26,798 nt of DNA from positions 1 through 26,798 of the IMG/VR virus record IMGVR_UViG_3300021137_000815; one strand, 5' to 3'. Shown piece by piece: positions 4,298 through 11,275 of the stretch. Each line of letters starts with the position of its first letter. Position 1 is the stretch's first letter. The notes beneath the pieces were generated by a model. It was given only the letters and a program-made list of their open reading frames with translations, was not told the origin of the DNA and did not search any database. The DNA comes from a virus. The translations under genes and the position numbers were made by a program.

Positions 4298-4334
4298 AGT
4301 TTAGAAACAGCAAACAATAACACACTAACCTGAG
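4298..4334 (+). ncRNA. Element E7: short Y-like motif in the Ro-like mRNA leader
   Basis: AGTTTAG (4298-4304) can pair with CTAACCT (4325-4331) with one mismatch. AAACAGCAA follows the 5' strand, in register with the block of E1-E6. The interior is short and unpaired. It ends right at the ribosome-binding site (GAGAG) of the gene at 4345, so protein binding there could repress translation. This reading is inference. Confidence 0.4.
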
Positions 4335-4344
4335 AGATAATAAA

Positions 4345-4812
4345 ATGACTACAAAATTAAATACAAACAAAACAGTCACTAGTAATGGCATGAAATGTAA
4401 TAATGATACAGGTGATGCAGTTGTTTCATTATTCTTTAAAATAGGTGCAAGTCGTGGTAAAGATATAATTCCAGCATTTACTGATGCATATTACCAAAAT
4501 AAAGAACTAGCGTTACGAGTTGCATTATGGTCACGTGATGTGCGTGGTGGTTCTGGCGAACGAAAATTGTTCAGAGATATTCTAACACATTTAGAAACTA
4601 TTGATATTGATGCTGCTAAAGCTTTAATTGATAAAACAGTTGAGATAGGAAGATGGGATGACCTATTGGTGTTCAAAAAACCAGAACTACAACAAGTGGC
4701 TTTCTCTAAAATAAAAAGCACACTTGAGGCAGGATTGAACGCTAAAAGTTTATTAAAAAAAATCGATTCTCTTACGGAAGAAGAATGTCAAAAAATCATT
4801 GACAAGTTTTAA
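4345..4812 (+). CDS. Ro60-like (TROVE/DUF2828) protein, N-terminal fragment
   Basis: 155 residues matching the first half of the helical-repeat ring of Ro-like proteins: GDAVVSLFFKIGASRGKD (23-40), ELALRVALWSRDVRGGSGER (54-73) and IGRWDDLLVF (101-110). Family members are single proteins with this ring followed by a von Willebrand A domain. Here the ring stops at residue 155. Its last residues (DKF) are encoded by bases that also form the 3' end of the GIY-YIG gene on the other strand, so the original sequence was cut at about 4796. The rest resumes as a separate gene at 5652. Ro proteins bind Y RNAs and misfolded RNAs in the cytoplasm. The two halves probably assemble after translation. Confidence 0.85.
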   Translation: MTTKLNTNKTVTSNGMKCNNDTGDAVVSLFFKIGASRGKDIIPAFTDAYYQNKELALRVALWSRDVRGGSGERKLFRDILTHLETIDIDAAKALIDKTVEIGRWDDLLVFKKPELQQVAFSKIKSTLEAGLNAKSLLKKIDSLTEEECQKIIDKF

Positions 4813-5509
4813 TATGTTTAGAAAAATTCCCAGGATCAAATTGGCGTTTGCAATATATACAACACCTATATGATATATCTACGGGAATTTTTCTCTTTTT
4901 ACCTAGTAATTTGTTTTTTTCTCTAGTAATACGTCGTTTTTCCTCTATTATTTGGTTTTCAATATCAGATCTATTTTTTGCAATATTACGAACTGAATTA
5001 GATATTTTTTGTATAATTTCTTTAGAACGATTTTTATTTGCATCTGAAATTTTTTTAGATCTTATTTTTTTAGTTTCTTCGGTCATATTTGCATGACCAC
5101 ATTTAGCACCAATTGAAATGTTTAATATAACCTGTTGATGCTCAATCAATGACCGATTGTTTTTTCTATCTATACATTTTTGGATAGATTCTTTAGTTGG
5201 GATAAATTTGGTAGCAGAGAATCTTTTATTTAACCAAAAATCTCTGAACTTCCATAATCTAGAAAGTATTTTACCTTCCCAGATAATTGCATCTTGTTTA
5301 GATTTAAACGTTTTTCTAATCAATATTATATCTGGTTCTCCATGATTTTTTCTAAAATCTTTCACTATTGTTGAACTTGTAAAATAAGAATTCCACAAGT
5401 CTGCTGGTTGACAATTATTTGCATATCGAACACCATAATACCATTTATTATGGGTAGTCCAACCAATTAAATAAGTAAACGGGATTGTTTTTGATTGATA
5501 AATAGACAT
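4796..5509 (-). CDS. GIY-YIG homing endonuclease
   Basis: 237 residues. The GIY-YIG core appears as TYLIGWTT followed by KWYYGVRYANNCQP near the N-terminus, then IRKTFKSKQDAIIWEGKIL with the catalytic glutamate. A basic middle (MTEETKKIRSKKISDANKN) resembles NUMOD-type DNA-binding repeats, and a C-terminal finger reads CCIYCKRQF...HIKTC. The ATG at 5509 follows AAGGAG in the shared cassette leader. The gene lies between the two halves of the Ro-like protein, in the opposite orientation, and overlaps the N-terminal half by 17 bases. Such enzymes cut cassette-free alleles and spread by repair copying. It is closely similar in plan to the gene at 7316. Confidence 0.88.
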   Translation of the reverse strand: MSIYQSKTIPFTYLIGWTTHNKWYYGVRYANNCQPADLWNSYFTSSTIVKDFRKNHGEPDIILIRKTFKSKQDAIIWEGKILSRLWKFRDFWLNKRFSATKFIPTKESIQKCIDRKNNRSLIEHQQVILNISIGAKCGHANMTEETKKIRSKKISDANKNRSKEIIQKISNSVRNIAKNRSDIENQIIEEKRRITREKNKLLGKKRKIPVDISYRCCIYCKRQFDPGNFSKHIKTCQ

Positions 5510-5534
5510 GTTGATACTCCTTCATAGTATTAAA

Positions 5535-5576
5535 GTAGATGGGAACGGCTAATTCCGCGATCTACACTTATTTATC
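5535..5576 (-). promoter_or_regulatory. Cassette leader 2: late promoter plus hairpin
   Basis: On the minus strand, GATAAATAAG at 5576-5567 precedes a hairpin at 5565-5535: outer GTAGAT/ATCTAC, inner GGAA/TTCC, CGC on one side and C on the other. AAGGAG and the ATG follow. Compared with leader 1, the outer stem changed T-A to A-T. Confidence 0.7.
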
Positions 5577-5584
5577 TTTTTTGC

Positions 5585-5613
5585 TTGACATTTCTTCTCA
5601 CCTATTGTATAAT
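5585..5613 (+). promoter_or_regulatory. Sigma-70-type promoter of the Ro-like C-terminal gene
   Basis: TTGACA at 5585-5590, 17-base spacer, TATAAT at 5608-5613. The leader contains TAACCTGA, also present before the N-terminal fragment, and a short ACCT/AGGT hairpin. The second half of the split protein is therefore expressed on its own. Confidence 0.75.
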
Positions 5614-5651
5614 ACAATTTTATATTAACAAATAACCTGACAGGTACAATC

Positions 5652-6725
5652 ATGACAGCAAAAGAAGAATTAAAACAAAAATTACAATCACAGCTATTTG
5701 ATGCAAACACAGCTGCAAAATGGATGCCTAGAGAAAAATCATCGAAGCGAAATATCGCCAGAGACTTAATTAAATTCTTTGGATGGTCTCCAAAATTTTA
5801 TCGTAAAACTTTAGTTTCATTAACTTCAGTCGTTGAAACACAAATGTGTGCAAATGATTGGGATAATATTAACTTTAGTCATGTACCATCATTGGCTAGT
5901 TCACGATACAAAAAAGCATTTAATAGACATACTACTAAATTTGCTGACTATGTTGAATCTTTAATTAAAGGTGATACATCAGTTAAGGTAAATGCCGGTG
6001 CAGTATTTCCATATGATGTTTTAAAAGGTATCGGTGGATACGGATTTAAAGCAGAAACGGACCATATCATTGCACAATGGAATGCATTACCAAATTTTGT
6101 CGGCGATGCTAATATTTTACCATTAGTTGATGTTAGCGGATCTATGAGTTGCCCAGCAGGTGGATATAACTCTAAAAGTTCAGTTACTTGTATGGACGTT
6201 GCGGTATCATTGGGATTATACTTAGCAGACAAAAATGCTGGTAAATTTAAAGATACATTTATCACATTTAGTGAAAAACCAGAGTTATTAACACTTCAAG
6301 GCAATATTGTTAATAAAGCTTCACAAATGATAGGATCACACTGGGGTATGAGCACTGATTTACATGCTGCATTTGATTTAATATTGAAAATGGCAGTTAA
6401 ATTAAATATACCACAAGCAGAAATGCCAGAAATGTTATTGATAATGTCAGACATGCAATTTAACTGTTGCAGAAACTATGATGATAGTGCAATTCAAATG
6501 ATAGAACGAAAATATTCTACTGCTGGATATGTTGTACCAAAGGTTGTATTTTGGAATATCAATGCATCAGATAATGTTCCAGTAACTGCTGATAAATCAG
6601 GTGCTGCATTGGTATCTGGATTTAGTCCAGCTATTGTAAAAGCATTATTAGCTGCTGATATGAGTGATTTCACACCATATGGCATTATGATGTCAACGAT
6701 AACTAACCCAAGATATGACGTATGA
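5652..6725 (+). CDS. Ro60-like protein, C-terminal fragment with vWA domain
   Basis: 357 residues. Residues 20-130 continue the helical ring (AAKWMPREKSSKR, FFGWSPKFYRKTLVSL, HVPSLASSRYKKAF, NAGAVFPYDVLKG). Residues about 154-350 form a von Willebrand A domain with a complete metal site: D160-S162-S164 in VDVSGSM, T235 in GMSTDL and D267 in MSDMQF. In Ro60 this domain closes the ring, while the ring's surface and hole bind Y RNA and single-stranded RNA ends. The gene has its own promoter and start codon, so it is a genuine second gene. Its stop overlaps the next ATG (ATGA). The first 18 or so residues have no counterpart I recognise and may be recruited sequence. Confidence 0.88.
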   Translation: MTAKEELKQKLQSQLFDANTAAKWMPREKSSKRNIARDLIKFFGWSPKFYRKTLVSLTSVVETQMCANDWDNINFSHVPSLASSRYKKAFNRHTTKFADYVESLIKGDTSVKVNAGAVFPYDVLKGIGGYGFKAETDHIIAQWNALPNFVGDANILPLVDVSGSMSCPAGGYNSKSSVTCMDVAVSLGLYLADKNAGKFKDTFITFSEKPELLTLQGNIVNKASQMIGSHWGMSTDLHAAFDLILKMAVKLNIPQAEMPEMLLIMSDMQFNCCRNYDDSAIQMIERKYSTAGYVVPKVVFWNINASDNVPVTADKSGAALVSGFSPAIVKALLAADMSDFTPYGIMMSTITNPRYDV

Positions 6726-6910
6726 ACTATATTGACAAAACCATAGGTAGAATTAATGGTGTTTTGTTGGAACAAGGGTATGGATTATCCCAATCAGAAT
6801 TAAAAGACATTGGCTACATTGTAGCCAATGCAATAATGTCTGGTATAATTGATACTTCTATTATTGAAGATACTGAACAATGGTTGACTAACAATCAGGA
6901 TACAAAATGA
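6722..6910 (+). CDS. Small hypothetical protein, translationally coupled
   Basis: 62 residues. Its ATG overlaps the stop of the Ro-like C-terminal gene, and its stop overlaps the next ATG, so it is the middle of a three-gene coupled operon. It is mainly helical (SQSELKDIGYIVANAIMSG) with no metal or membrane motif. The position implies it is made with the vWA half of the Ro-like protein. I do not recognise the family. Confidence 0.6.
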   Translation: MNYIDKTIGRINGVLLEQGYGLSQSELKDIGYIVANAIMSGIIDTSIIEDTEQWLTNNQDTK

Positions 6911-7200
6911 CACATAATATTAAGAAAATATGGTATTTTATTATATGGCTTATCGCTGATATTCGTAAAAATATAAGTTTTTGGCCAGTATATCTAACAC
7001 TTGTTGGTATATCTATTCCTTCAATGATGATGACTGATAAAGAAACTAGTAAACTCATAGCAGGTTGTATACTTCTGTCAATACTATTAATATCATTTTT
7101 ATATATGATTTTGTGGTGTATAATAAACCCAATAAAATACAAATACGAACAATATAAGCAAGAACAGCGCGATTTATTAAAAACTATCAAAGGTGATTAG
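6907..7200 (+). CDS. Small membrane protein
   Basis: 97 residues. Hydrophobic segments lie at about 7-20, 26-42 and 48-73 (LIAGCILLSILLISFLYMIL), followed by a charged tail (KYKYEQYKQEQRDLLK). A two- or three-pass inner-membrane protein with a cytoplasmic tail is likely. It is coupled to the preceding gene by an ATGA overlap. The final bases overlap the frameshifted end of the endonuclease gene on the opposite strand. Function unknown. Confidence 0.6.
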   Translation: MTHNIKKIWYFIIWLIADIRKNISFWPVYLTLVGISIPSMMMTDKETSKLIAGCILLSILLISFLYMILWCIINPIKYKYEQYKQEQRDLLKTIKGD

Positions 7201-7315
7201 CCAAAATACTTATTTGTGCATTTTTCAAAATGCCATCGTTGCATATTTAATCTATTAGAACTGGAAGCACTACAAAATGGACAATAAATTATTGGTTTTG
7301 GTAGTGTGACCGGTT
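7197..7315 (-). pseudogene. Detached second zinc finger of the endonuclease at 7316
   Basis: Downstream of the stop at 7316 the minus strand still codes, in another frame, for IIYCPFCSAS...QRWHFEKC and a stop at 7197. This is nearly a repeat of the preceding finger (CCPYCLLEV...KRWHFENC). Adding one A to the run of seven A just before the stop joins both frames into NCKKNPN, matching the CxxNPN linkers of the related protein at 16674. The finger was therefore lost by a one-base deletion, or the base is missing from the sequence. Confidence 0.6.
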
Positions 7316-7915
7316 TTATATAATTTGGATTTTTTTACAATTTTCAAAATGCCATCTTTTAGCATTAGATGCTCCCACAACTTCCAATAAACAATATGGA
7401 CAACATAATGTTTTCGCAGGTTTTGGTATTCCTTTCAAAGCTGTGGAAATTTTTAATTTAGCTTCATCTGTTACTATTCCACGTTTCCCCTTTCTTACAT
7501 TTTGTCTTCCTTTTGATGAGTTACTTATCTTTTCTCTTGTTTCAACTGACATTGTTTTTCCTCTATGTTTTAATCCGCATTTTGCTGAACTTTCTGGAGT
7601 GCAGTGAAACTTACCTCCACTATTTGATAAATTTAACCATTTTGGATTTTTTGCAGCATTTATTTTTGTTAAAAATTTATGTTCATAATTACATGCGTCG
7701 GTGGCAGATAAAAACGTTTTTCTTATTTCGTATAAAAATACATCAGTTCCATGCAAATTAATTAAATTTTTAATGATAGATGAAGATGTGAAGTATGTTG
7801 TCCATAATTGAGATGGGTGGCAGTTTTTTGCGTATCGAACACCGTAATATTTCTGCCCAGTTATTGTAAATGTAATACAATAAGTAAATGGTGTATAAAT
7901 AGTATTGCTGGTCAT
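7316..7915 (-). CDS. GIY-YIG homing endonuclease, C-terminus frameshifted
   Basis: 199 residues. The nuclease core has FTYCITFT, KYYGVRYAKNCHPSQLW and IRKTFLSATDACNYEHKFL with the catalytic glutamate. A NUMOD3-like stretch follows (SVETREKISNSSKG, DEAKLKISTALKG), then a CCPYC...HFENC finger. The ATG at 7915 follows AGGA. A one-base loss in an A-run removes a second finger (7197-7315). The gene separates the membrane-protein gene from a fragment of an HNH-like gene (8003-8125), which its leader truncates. It is the closest relative of the gene at 4796 in this window. Confidence 0.85.
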   Translation of the reverse strand: MTSNTIYTPFTYCITFTITGQKYYGVRYAKNCHPSQLWTTYFTSSSIIKNLINLHGTDVFLYEIRKTFLSATDACNYEHKFLTKINAAKNPKWLNLSNSGGKFHCTPESSAKCGLKHRGKTMSVETREKISNSSKGRQNVRKGKRGIVTDEAKLKISTALKGIPKPAKTLCCPYCLLEVVGASNAKRWHFENCKKIQII

Positions 7916-7949
7916 ATTAGTTCCTGTAATTAATGTAAGAATGATTAGA

Positions 7950-7996
7950 GTTAGTGAGACGGCAATCTGCGACTAACACCTTATAATGTATTTATA
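7950..7996 (-). promoter_or_regulatory. Cassette leader 3: late promoter plus divergent hairpin
   Basis: On the minus strand, TATAAATA lies at 7996-7989, then a hairpin at 7977-7950. The outer stem is GTTAGT/ACTAAC and the inner stem AGA/TCT, with the same CGC on the 5' side and single C on the 3' side as the other leaders. Every stem base that differs is compensated, which is strong support for a conserved RNA structure. Confidence 0.65.
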
Positions 7997-8002
7997 TAAA
8001 AT

Positions 8003-8125
8003 TCAATAAAACTTATAAACAAAGTCCGCAATGACAACTTCTGTTGTCAAATCAAATTCAATCCCACGTTTTTTAGCAGAACTCTTTAATCTATTAATAA
8101 TTTGTTTATATTCTGGTCCATTCAT
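8003..8125 (-). pseudogene. Truncated HNH-like gene fragment
   Basis: 40 codons from an ATG at 8125, containing KSSAKKRGIEFDLTTE. Small phage HNH-type proteins carry a similar RAKKRGIxFDLT segment just before their CPxxG zinc knuckle. Here the frame stops 12 codons later, right at the GIY-YIG cassette, and the metal-binding part is missing. It is probably the 5' remnant of a gene invaded by the cassette. No good ribosome-binding site is visible. Confidence 0.4.
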
Positions 8126-8136
8126 ACAATTATTTA

Positions 8137-8165
8137 TTGACATTTATAGTTTGATGTTATATAAT
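8137..8165 (+). promoter_or_regulatory. Sigma-70-type promoter
   Basis: TTGACA at 8137-8142, 17-base spacer, TATAAT at 8160-8165. It lies inside the long open frame that starts at 8031 and so sets the true start of that gene at 8199. Confidence 0.75.
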
Positions 8166-8198
8166 TTAATTTTACTAACACATAACATAGAGATTAAC

Positions 8199-8564
8199 AT
8201 GGATAACAACAAAATTAAAGAAATACACAGTAAAATTGAAAAATATAAACAACATATGGCTACACTACGACGTCTTAAACAAGATTTAATAGATGAAAAC
8301 AACTTAGCTGAGCTTGAAAAGTGTAAAAGTAAAATTTTGCAAGTTCAAGGTAAGTTAAATGAGCTAATTGAAACATATAAGTTGCCAATGGTGTCAGAAC
8401 ATGCTATAATACGATACTTAGAACGAGTTAAAGGTATTGATATTAATGAAATTAAGAATGAGATACTAACTGATAACGTAAAAACTATGATGGAGTTTTC
8501 AAATAACAAACATATTACTGTAAAACGTGGTGATCATACTCTAGTGATAGAAAAAACACTGTAG
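8199..8564 (+). CDS. Coiled-coil hypothetical protein
   Basis: 121 residues from the ATG at 8199, which has AGAG upstream and a promoter 34 bases away. The in-frame ATG at 8031 lies before that promoter and is rejected. Residues 1-65 form a long charged helix (KIKEIHSKIEKYKQHMATLR). Residues 67-121 make a compact domain with VSEHAIIRYLERVKGID and HITVKRGDHTLVIEKTL. The motif SEHAxxRYLxR recurs in phage proteins of unknown role and is loosely reminiscent of DUF4258/RelE-like folds. It is the first gene of an operon running to the RNA ligase. Confidence 0.65.
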   Translation: MDNNKIKEIHSKIEKYKQHMATLRRLKQDLIDENNLAELEKCKSKILQVQGKLNELIETYKLPMVSEHAIIRYLERVKGIDINEIKNEILTDNVKTMMEFSNNKHITVKRGDHTLVIEKTL

Positions 8565-8592
8565 TAACAGTAATACCAGCTTAGGGACATAT

Positions 8593-8844
8593 ATGACTAG
8601 TGTAATAATAGAATTTGATAAATTAAAACCACCAAAATTTTGGATTAATATTCAAAATTATATAGAAAATAAACATCCAGATAATTATGATATGTATAAA
8701 ATGCTTCTTACAGCTGAATTAAGACGATATGATGGTCTACTAAACCCATTATTTGCATCTAATTACAATATGAACACTTTATATTTTAATAATAAACGTG
8801 GATATGATGCATTTGTTACTAAATGGAGTACACATAAACGATGA
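8593..8844 (+). CDS. Small hypothetical protein
   Basis: 83 residues, soluble, rich in aromatic and asparagine residues (PPKFWINIQNYIENKHPDNY). It ends GYDAFVTKWSTHKR. AGGGA precedes the ATG. The stop overlaps the start of the phosphoesterase gene (CGATGA), so the two are coupled. There is no catalytic or metal motif, and I do not recognise the family. Confidence 0.6.
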   Translation: MTSVIIEFDKLKPPKFWINIQNYIENKHPDNYDMYKMLLTAELRRYDGLLNPLFASNYNMNTLYFNNKRGYDAFVTKWSTHKR

Positions 8845-9380
8845 AAACTTGGATAGGCAGTGATTTCCATTTTGGACATAAGAAAATTATGACTTTTTGT
8901 CCTAATACACGTGTATATGATGACGTAACTCATATGAATGAATCAATGGTAGTAGACTGGAATACCATGGTTGACCCAGAAGACCTTGTATATATGTTGG
9001 GAGATATTGCTTTTCTATCAGTTGCACAGGCAGTTGGCTATATTTCACGATTAAATGGACGAAAAATACTAATAATTGGTAATCACGATCACATTTTATT
9101 AACACATCAACAATTTCGTGATTGTTTTGAAGAAATACACCAATATTTGGAAATAAAATATAATGGTAGAGATATTGTTATGTTTCATTACCCTATATGT
9201 GAATGGGCTAAAATGCATTATGGTAGTGTTCATTTCTATGGTCATTTACATGATAAGGTAAGTGGATTAGAACAGTACCGTGCACGAAATGTTGGTATGG
9301 ATACAACTGGTAGTATTTTAACACTTCTCGATGATGCAATTAATGATGCATTGTCAGGACAAATTAAACAACATCATTAA
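8841..9380 (+). CDS. Calcineurin-like metallophosphoesterase
   Basis: 179 residues with the full metallophosphoesterase series: DFHFGH (8-13), GDIAF, GNHDH, FHYPI and GHLHD near residue 135. These residues bind two metals and the substrate phosphate. The size and the DxHFGHxxI start match the small phage group of single-domain phosphoesterases, whose substrates are mostly unknown (phosphodiesters or 2',3'-cyclic ends are possible). It is coupled to the preceding gene. A second, different phosphoesterase lies at 11642, with an RNA ligase between them. Confidence 0.88.
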   Translation: MKTWIGSDFHFGHKKIMTFCPNTRVYDDVTHMNESMVVDWNTMVDPEDLVYMLGDIAFLSVAQAVGYISRLNGRKILIIGNHDHILLTHQQFRDCFEEIHQYLEIKYNGRDIVMFHYPICEWAKMHYGSVHFYGHLHDKVSGLEQYRARNVGMDTTGSILTLLDDAINDALSGQIKQHH

Positions 9381-9397
9381 ATTAACAGGAAAAAACA

Positions 9398-9607
9398 ATG
9401 AAAAATTTATATGAGGTAGCATTTATTAAAATAATATCAATCATAGCAGCCGCATTTCTACTTAGCTTGGTGATGTCATATCCATTGATGTTATTATGGA
9501 ATGGCTGCTTAGTACCAGCGTTTTCTTTACTTAGTGAAGTTTCTTGGTTGCAAATGTGGGGTATTACATTTCTAATTCAATCATTGTGTAAAACTAGCAA
9601 CAAATAG
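9398..9607 (+). CDS. Small membrane protein
   Basis: 69 residues. A strong hydrophobic segment lies at about 8-33 (FIKIISIIAAAFLLSLVMSY) and a second at about 40-62. AGGA precedes the ATG. It may be an inner-membrane protein with two passes. It lies between the phosphoesterase and RNA ligase genes with short gaps, so it is cotranscribed. Function unknown. Confidence 0.55.
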   Translation: MKNLYEVAFIKIISIIAAAFLLSLVMSYPLMLLWNGCLVPAFSLLSEVSWLQMWGITFLIQSLCKTSNK

Positions 9608-9615
9608 GAAATAAA

Positions 9616-10497
9616 ATGGATCGAAATTTATTAAAACAATTTGTAATAGATAATCCAAATTTAGTAACTATGAAAGAATCATCATATCCAGGTGTTTATG
9701 TCTTAAAATACAAGAAAAAAGTATTTTATGACAATTTATGGAATGAATATTTAGAAGAATGCCGTGGAACATTAGTTGATGATGATTTCAACATTGTTTC
9801 ATATCCATTCACTAAAATTTATAATTATGGGGTTGAATCAAAGTCGCCTGTATTAGAACCAGATACTATTGTTGATGCATATCGTAAAATTAATGGATTT
9901 ATGGTATCTGTAACTTGGTATAATGATGATATATTAGTATCAACTACTGGAACTACAGATTCTGATTTTGTCACAATGGCGCGTGAAATAATTGAACCAA
10001 CAATAGAAAAATATCGTGAAACTTGTAAAATGCTTCCAGAATATACTTTTATATTTGAATGTGTTCATAGAAATGATCCACATATTATTCCAGAACACGA
10101 AGGAATGTATTTTCTTGGGTGTCGAATTAAATTATATGGTTCAAAAATTGAAAGACCAGTCAATATTGACTTTGGATGTTTTGATGTTGAAAAAACTAGT
10201 TGCACCATTACTGAATTATTGAATACAATTAAAACTGTTAAACATGAAGGTTTTGTATTCTATACAAGTGATGGAATAAGTGCCAAAATCAAAAGTCCTT
10301 ATTATTTGGTTAAAAAGTTTGTAGCTCGTAATAAGAATACAACTAAGCTAATGGCACATAATGTAAAAGAAAAAGTTGATGAAGAATATTATCCATTAAT
10401 TGACCATATTCAATCAAATATTGAAGAATTTACATTATTAGATGAGCAATCCCGCTTAGAATTGGTTAGAAACTTCTTAGAATACTATGAAAATTAA
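9616..10497 (+). CDS. ATP-dependent RNA ligase (T4 Rnl1-like group)
   Basis: 293 residues with the nucleotidyltransferase motifs in order: ECRGTLVDDD (48-57), nucleophile lysine K91 in YRKINGFM (motif I, KxNG), FIFECV with E148 (motif III), HEGFVFY at 210-216 (motif IV) and AKIKSPYYLVKK at 223-234 (motif V, K224 and K226). Such enzymes adenylate a 5'-phosphate RNA end and seal it to a 3'-OH; T4 Rnl1 repairs cleaved tRNA. The C-terminal domain is short. With four tRNAs and a Ro/Y-RNA-like locus in the same window, RNA repair is a likely role (inference). The next gene starts inside its last 11 bases. Confidence 0.87.
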   Translation: MDRNLLKQFVIDNPNLVTMKESSYPGVYVLKYKKKVFYDNLWNEYLEECRGTLVDDDFNIVSYPFTKIYNYGVESKSPVLEPDTIVDAYRKINGFMVSVTWYNDDILVSTTGTTDSDFVTMAREIIEPTIEKYRETCKMLPEYTFIFECVHRNDPHIIPEHEGMYFLGCRIKLYGSKIERPVNIDFGCFDVEKTSCTITELLNTIKTVKHEGFVFYTSDGISAKIKSPYYLVKKFVARNKNTTKLMAHNVKEKVDEEYYPLIDHIQSNIEEFTLLDEQSRLELVRNFLEYYEN

Positions 10498-10729
10498 TAT
10501 TGTATTAAAATGGGTTGCATGTGCAGTAACATTAGTTGCTGCACTTCTTACCAGCTTTCAAATATATCCTTTAAACATATATATGTTAAATGCTGGTTCA
10601 TTCTTATATATGATATGGAGTATACGGGTTAAAGAACTTAATTTGGTTCTTGTGAATGCCGGATTATTAATAATTTATTTTATCGGCGCATTAAAAAGCT
10701 TCTTGACTTTATCTATAAATGCTATATAA
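10487..10729 (+). CDS. Small membrane protein
   Basis: 80 residues that are almost entirely hydrophobic. Three segments lie at about 3-22, 27-45 and 52-76 (NAGLLIIYFIGALKSFLTL). The start overlaps the ligase stop. Small proteins with the pattern NAGSFLYMIWSIRVKELNLVLVNAG resemble phage and bacterial inner-membrane proteins of unknown function, a little like PnuC fragments. Transport or superinfection roles are speculative. Confidence 0.6.
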   Translation: MKINIVLKWVACAVTLVAALLTSFQIYPLNIYMLNAGSFLYMIWSIRVKELNLVLVNAGLLIIYFIGALKSFLTLSINAI

Positions 10730-10730
10730 T
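10703..10730 (+). promoter_or_regulatory. Sigma-70-type promoter
   Basis: TTGACT at 10703-10708, 16-base spacer, TATAAT at 10725-10730, overlapping the end of the membrane-protein gene. It would drive the operon 10745-12658, which contains IF-1. Confidence 0.6.
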
Positions 10731-10744
10731 ATAAATGAATCAAT

Positions 10745-11275
10745 ATGACAAAAATATTAACTATAAGCCCAGAAAAAGGGTCATTTATAAAAACTAACAG
10801 GATAAAACAATTAATGGAAGAAGGAAAAGATCCCAATGAAGATGAATATCTTAATTCAATTTTAAGCTTGGAACAACAAAAGATTGAAAGAGAAAATGAT
10901 GTAGAATGGCAAAAAAATAATTTAGAATATGACTTGCGTTCAACTGAATGGATCATTGACAAAGTAAAAAAATCTGATACATATGCACAAAATTTATATG
11001 CTGCATTATGCAATAATGAATTTATTCAACCAGATAATACTTGGGATATTCTTAAAGAACAATATTGGGGTTGCAGTTGGCGATATGCCGGTGGAATAAT
11101 TTCAGATATTCAAGAAAAAGGTGATTATATTGATTGGTATTGTTCTGGATTTAGATCAGACACTGCATTTGTTAATGGATTTGTTAGTGAAAGTATAATT
11201 ACTGAAGAAGTTAAAAATGATCTTAAAAAAATAGGATGGGTAGTAATACCAAATAAAGATAATGACAGTATATAA
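10745..11275 (+). CDS. Conserved phage protein of unknown function
   Basis: 176 residues. The N-terminal half is charged and helical (LEQQKIERENDVEWQKNN). The C-terminal half is the recognisable part: AQNLYAALCNNEF, WGCSWRYAGGIISDI, GDYIDWYCSG and ITEEVKNDLKKIGW. This domain recurs in many large tailed phages, where it is annotated only as hypothetical. It has no known catalytic motif, though its conserved W/C/D residues suggest a ligand pocket. The stop region overlaps the start of the AbrB-like gene, so they are coupled. Confidence 0.75.
   Translation: MTKILTISPEKGSFIKTNRIKQLMEEGKDPNEDEYLNSILSLEQQKIERENDVEWQKNNLEYDLRSTEWIIDKVKKSDTYAQNLYAALCNNEFIQPDNTWDILKEQYWGCSWRYAGGIISDIQEKGDYIDWYCSGFRSDTAFVNGFVSESIITEEVKNDLKKIGWVVIPNKDNDSI

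Noticed and set aside
4813-5651. A group I or II intron splitting the Ro-like gene
   Set aside because: The inserted gene is on the opposite strand, I see no intron core, and the second half has its own promoter, leader and start codon. Splicing is therefore not needed.
8031-8198. ATG at 8031 as the start of the coiled-coil protein
   Set aside because: A TTGACA-17-TATAAT promoter lies inside this stretch, and the ATG at 8199 has a ribosome-binding site. The upstream part is antisense to an HNH-like relic.
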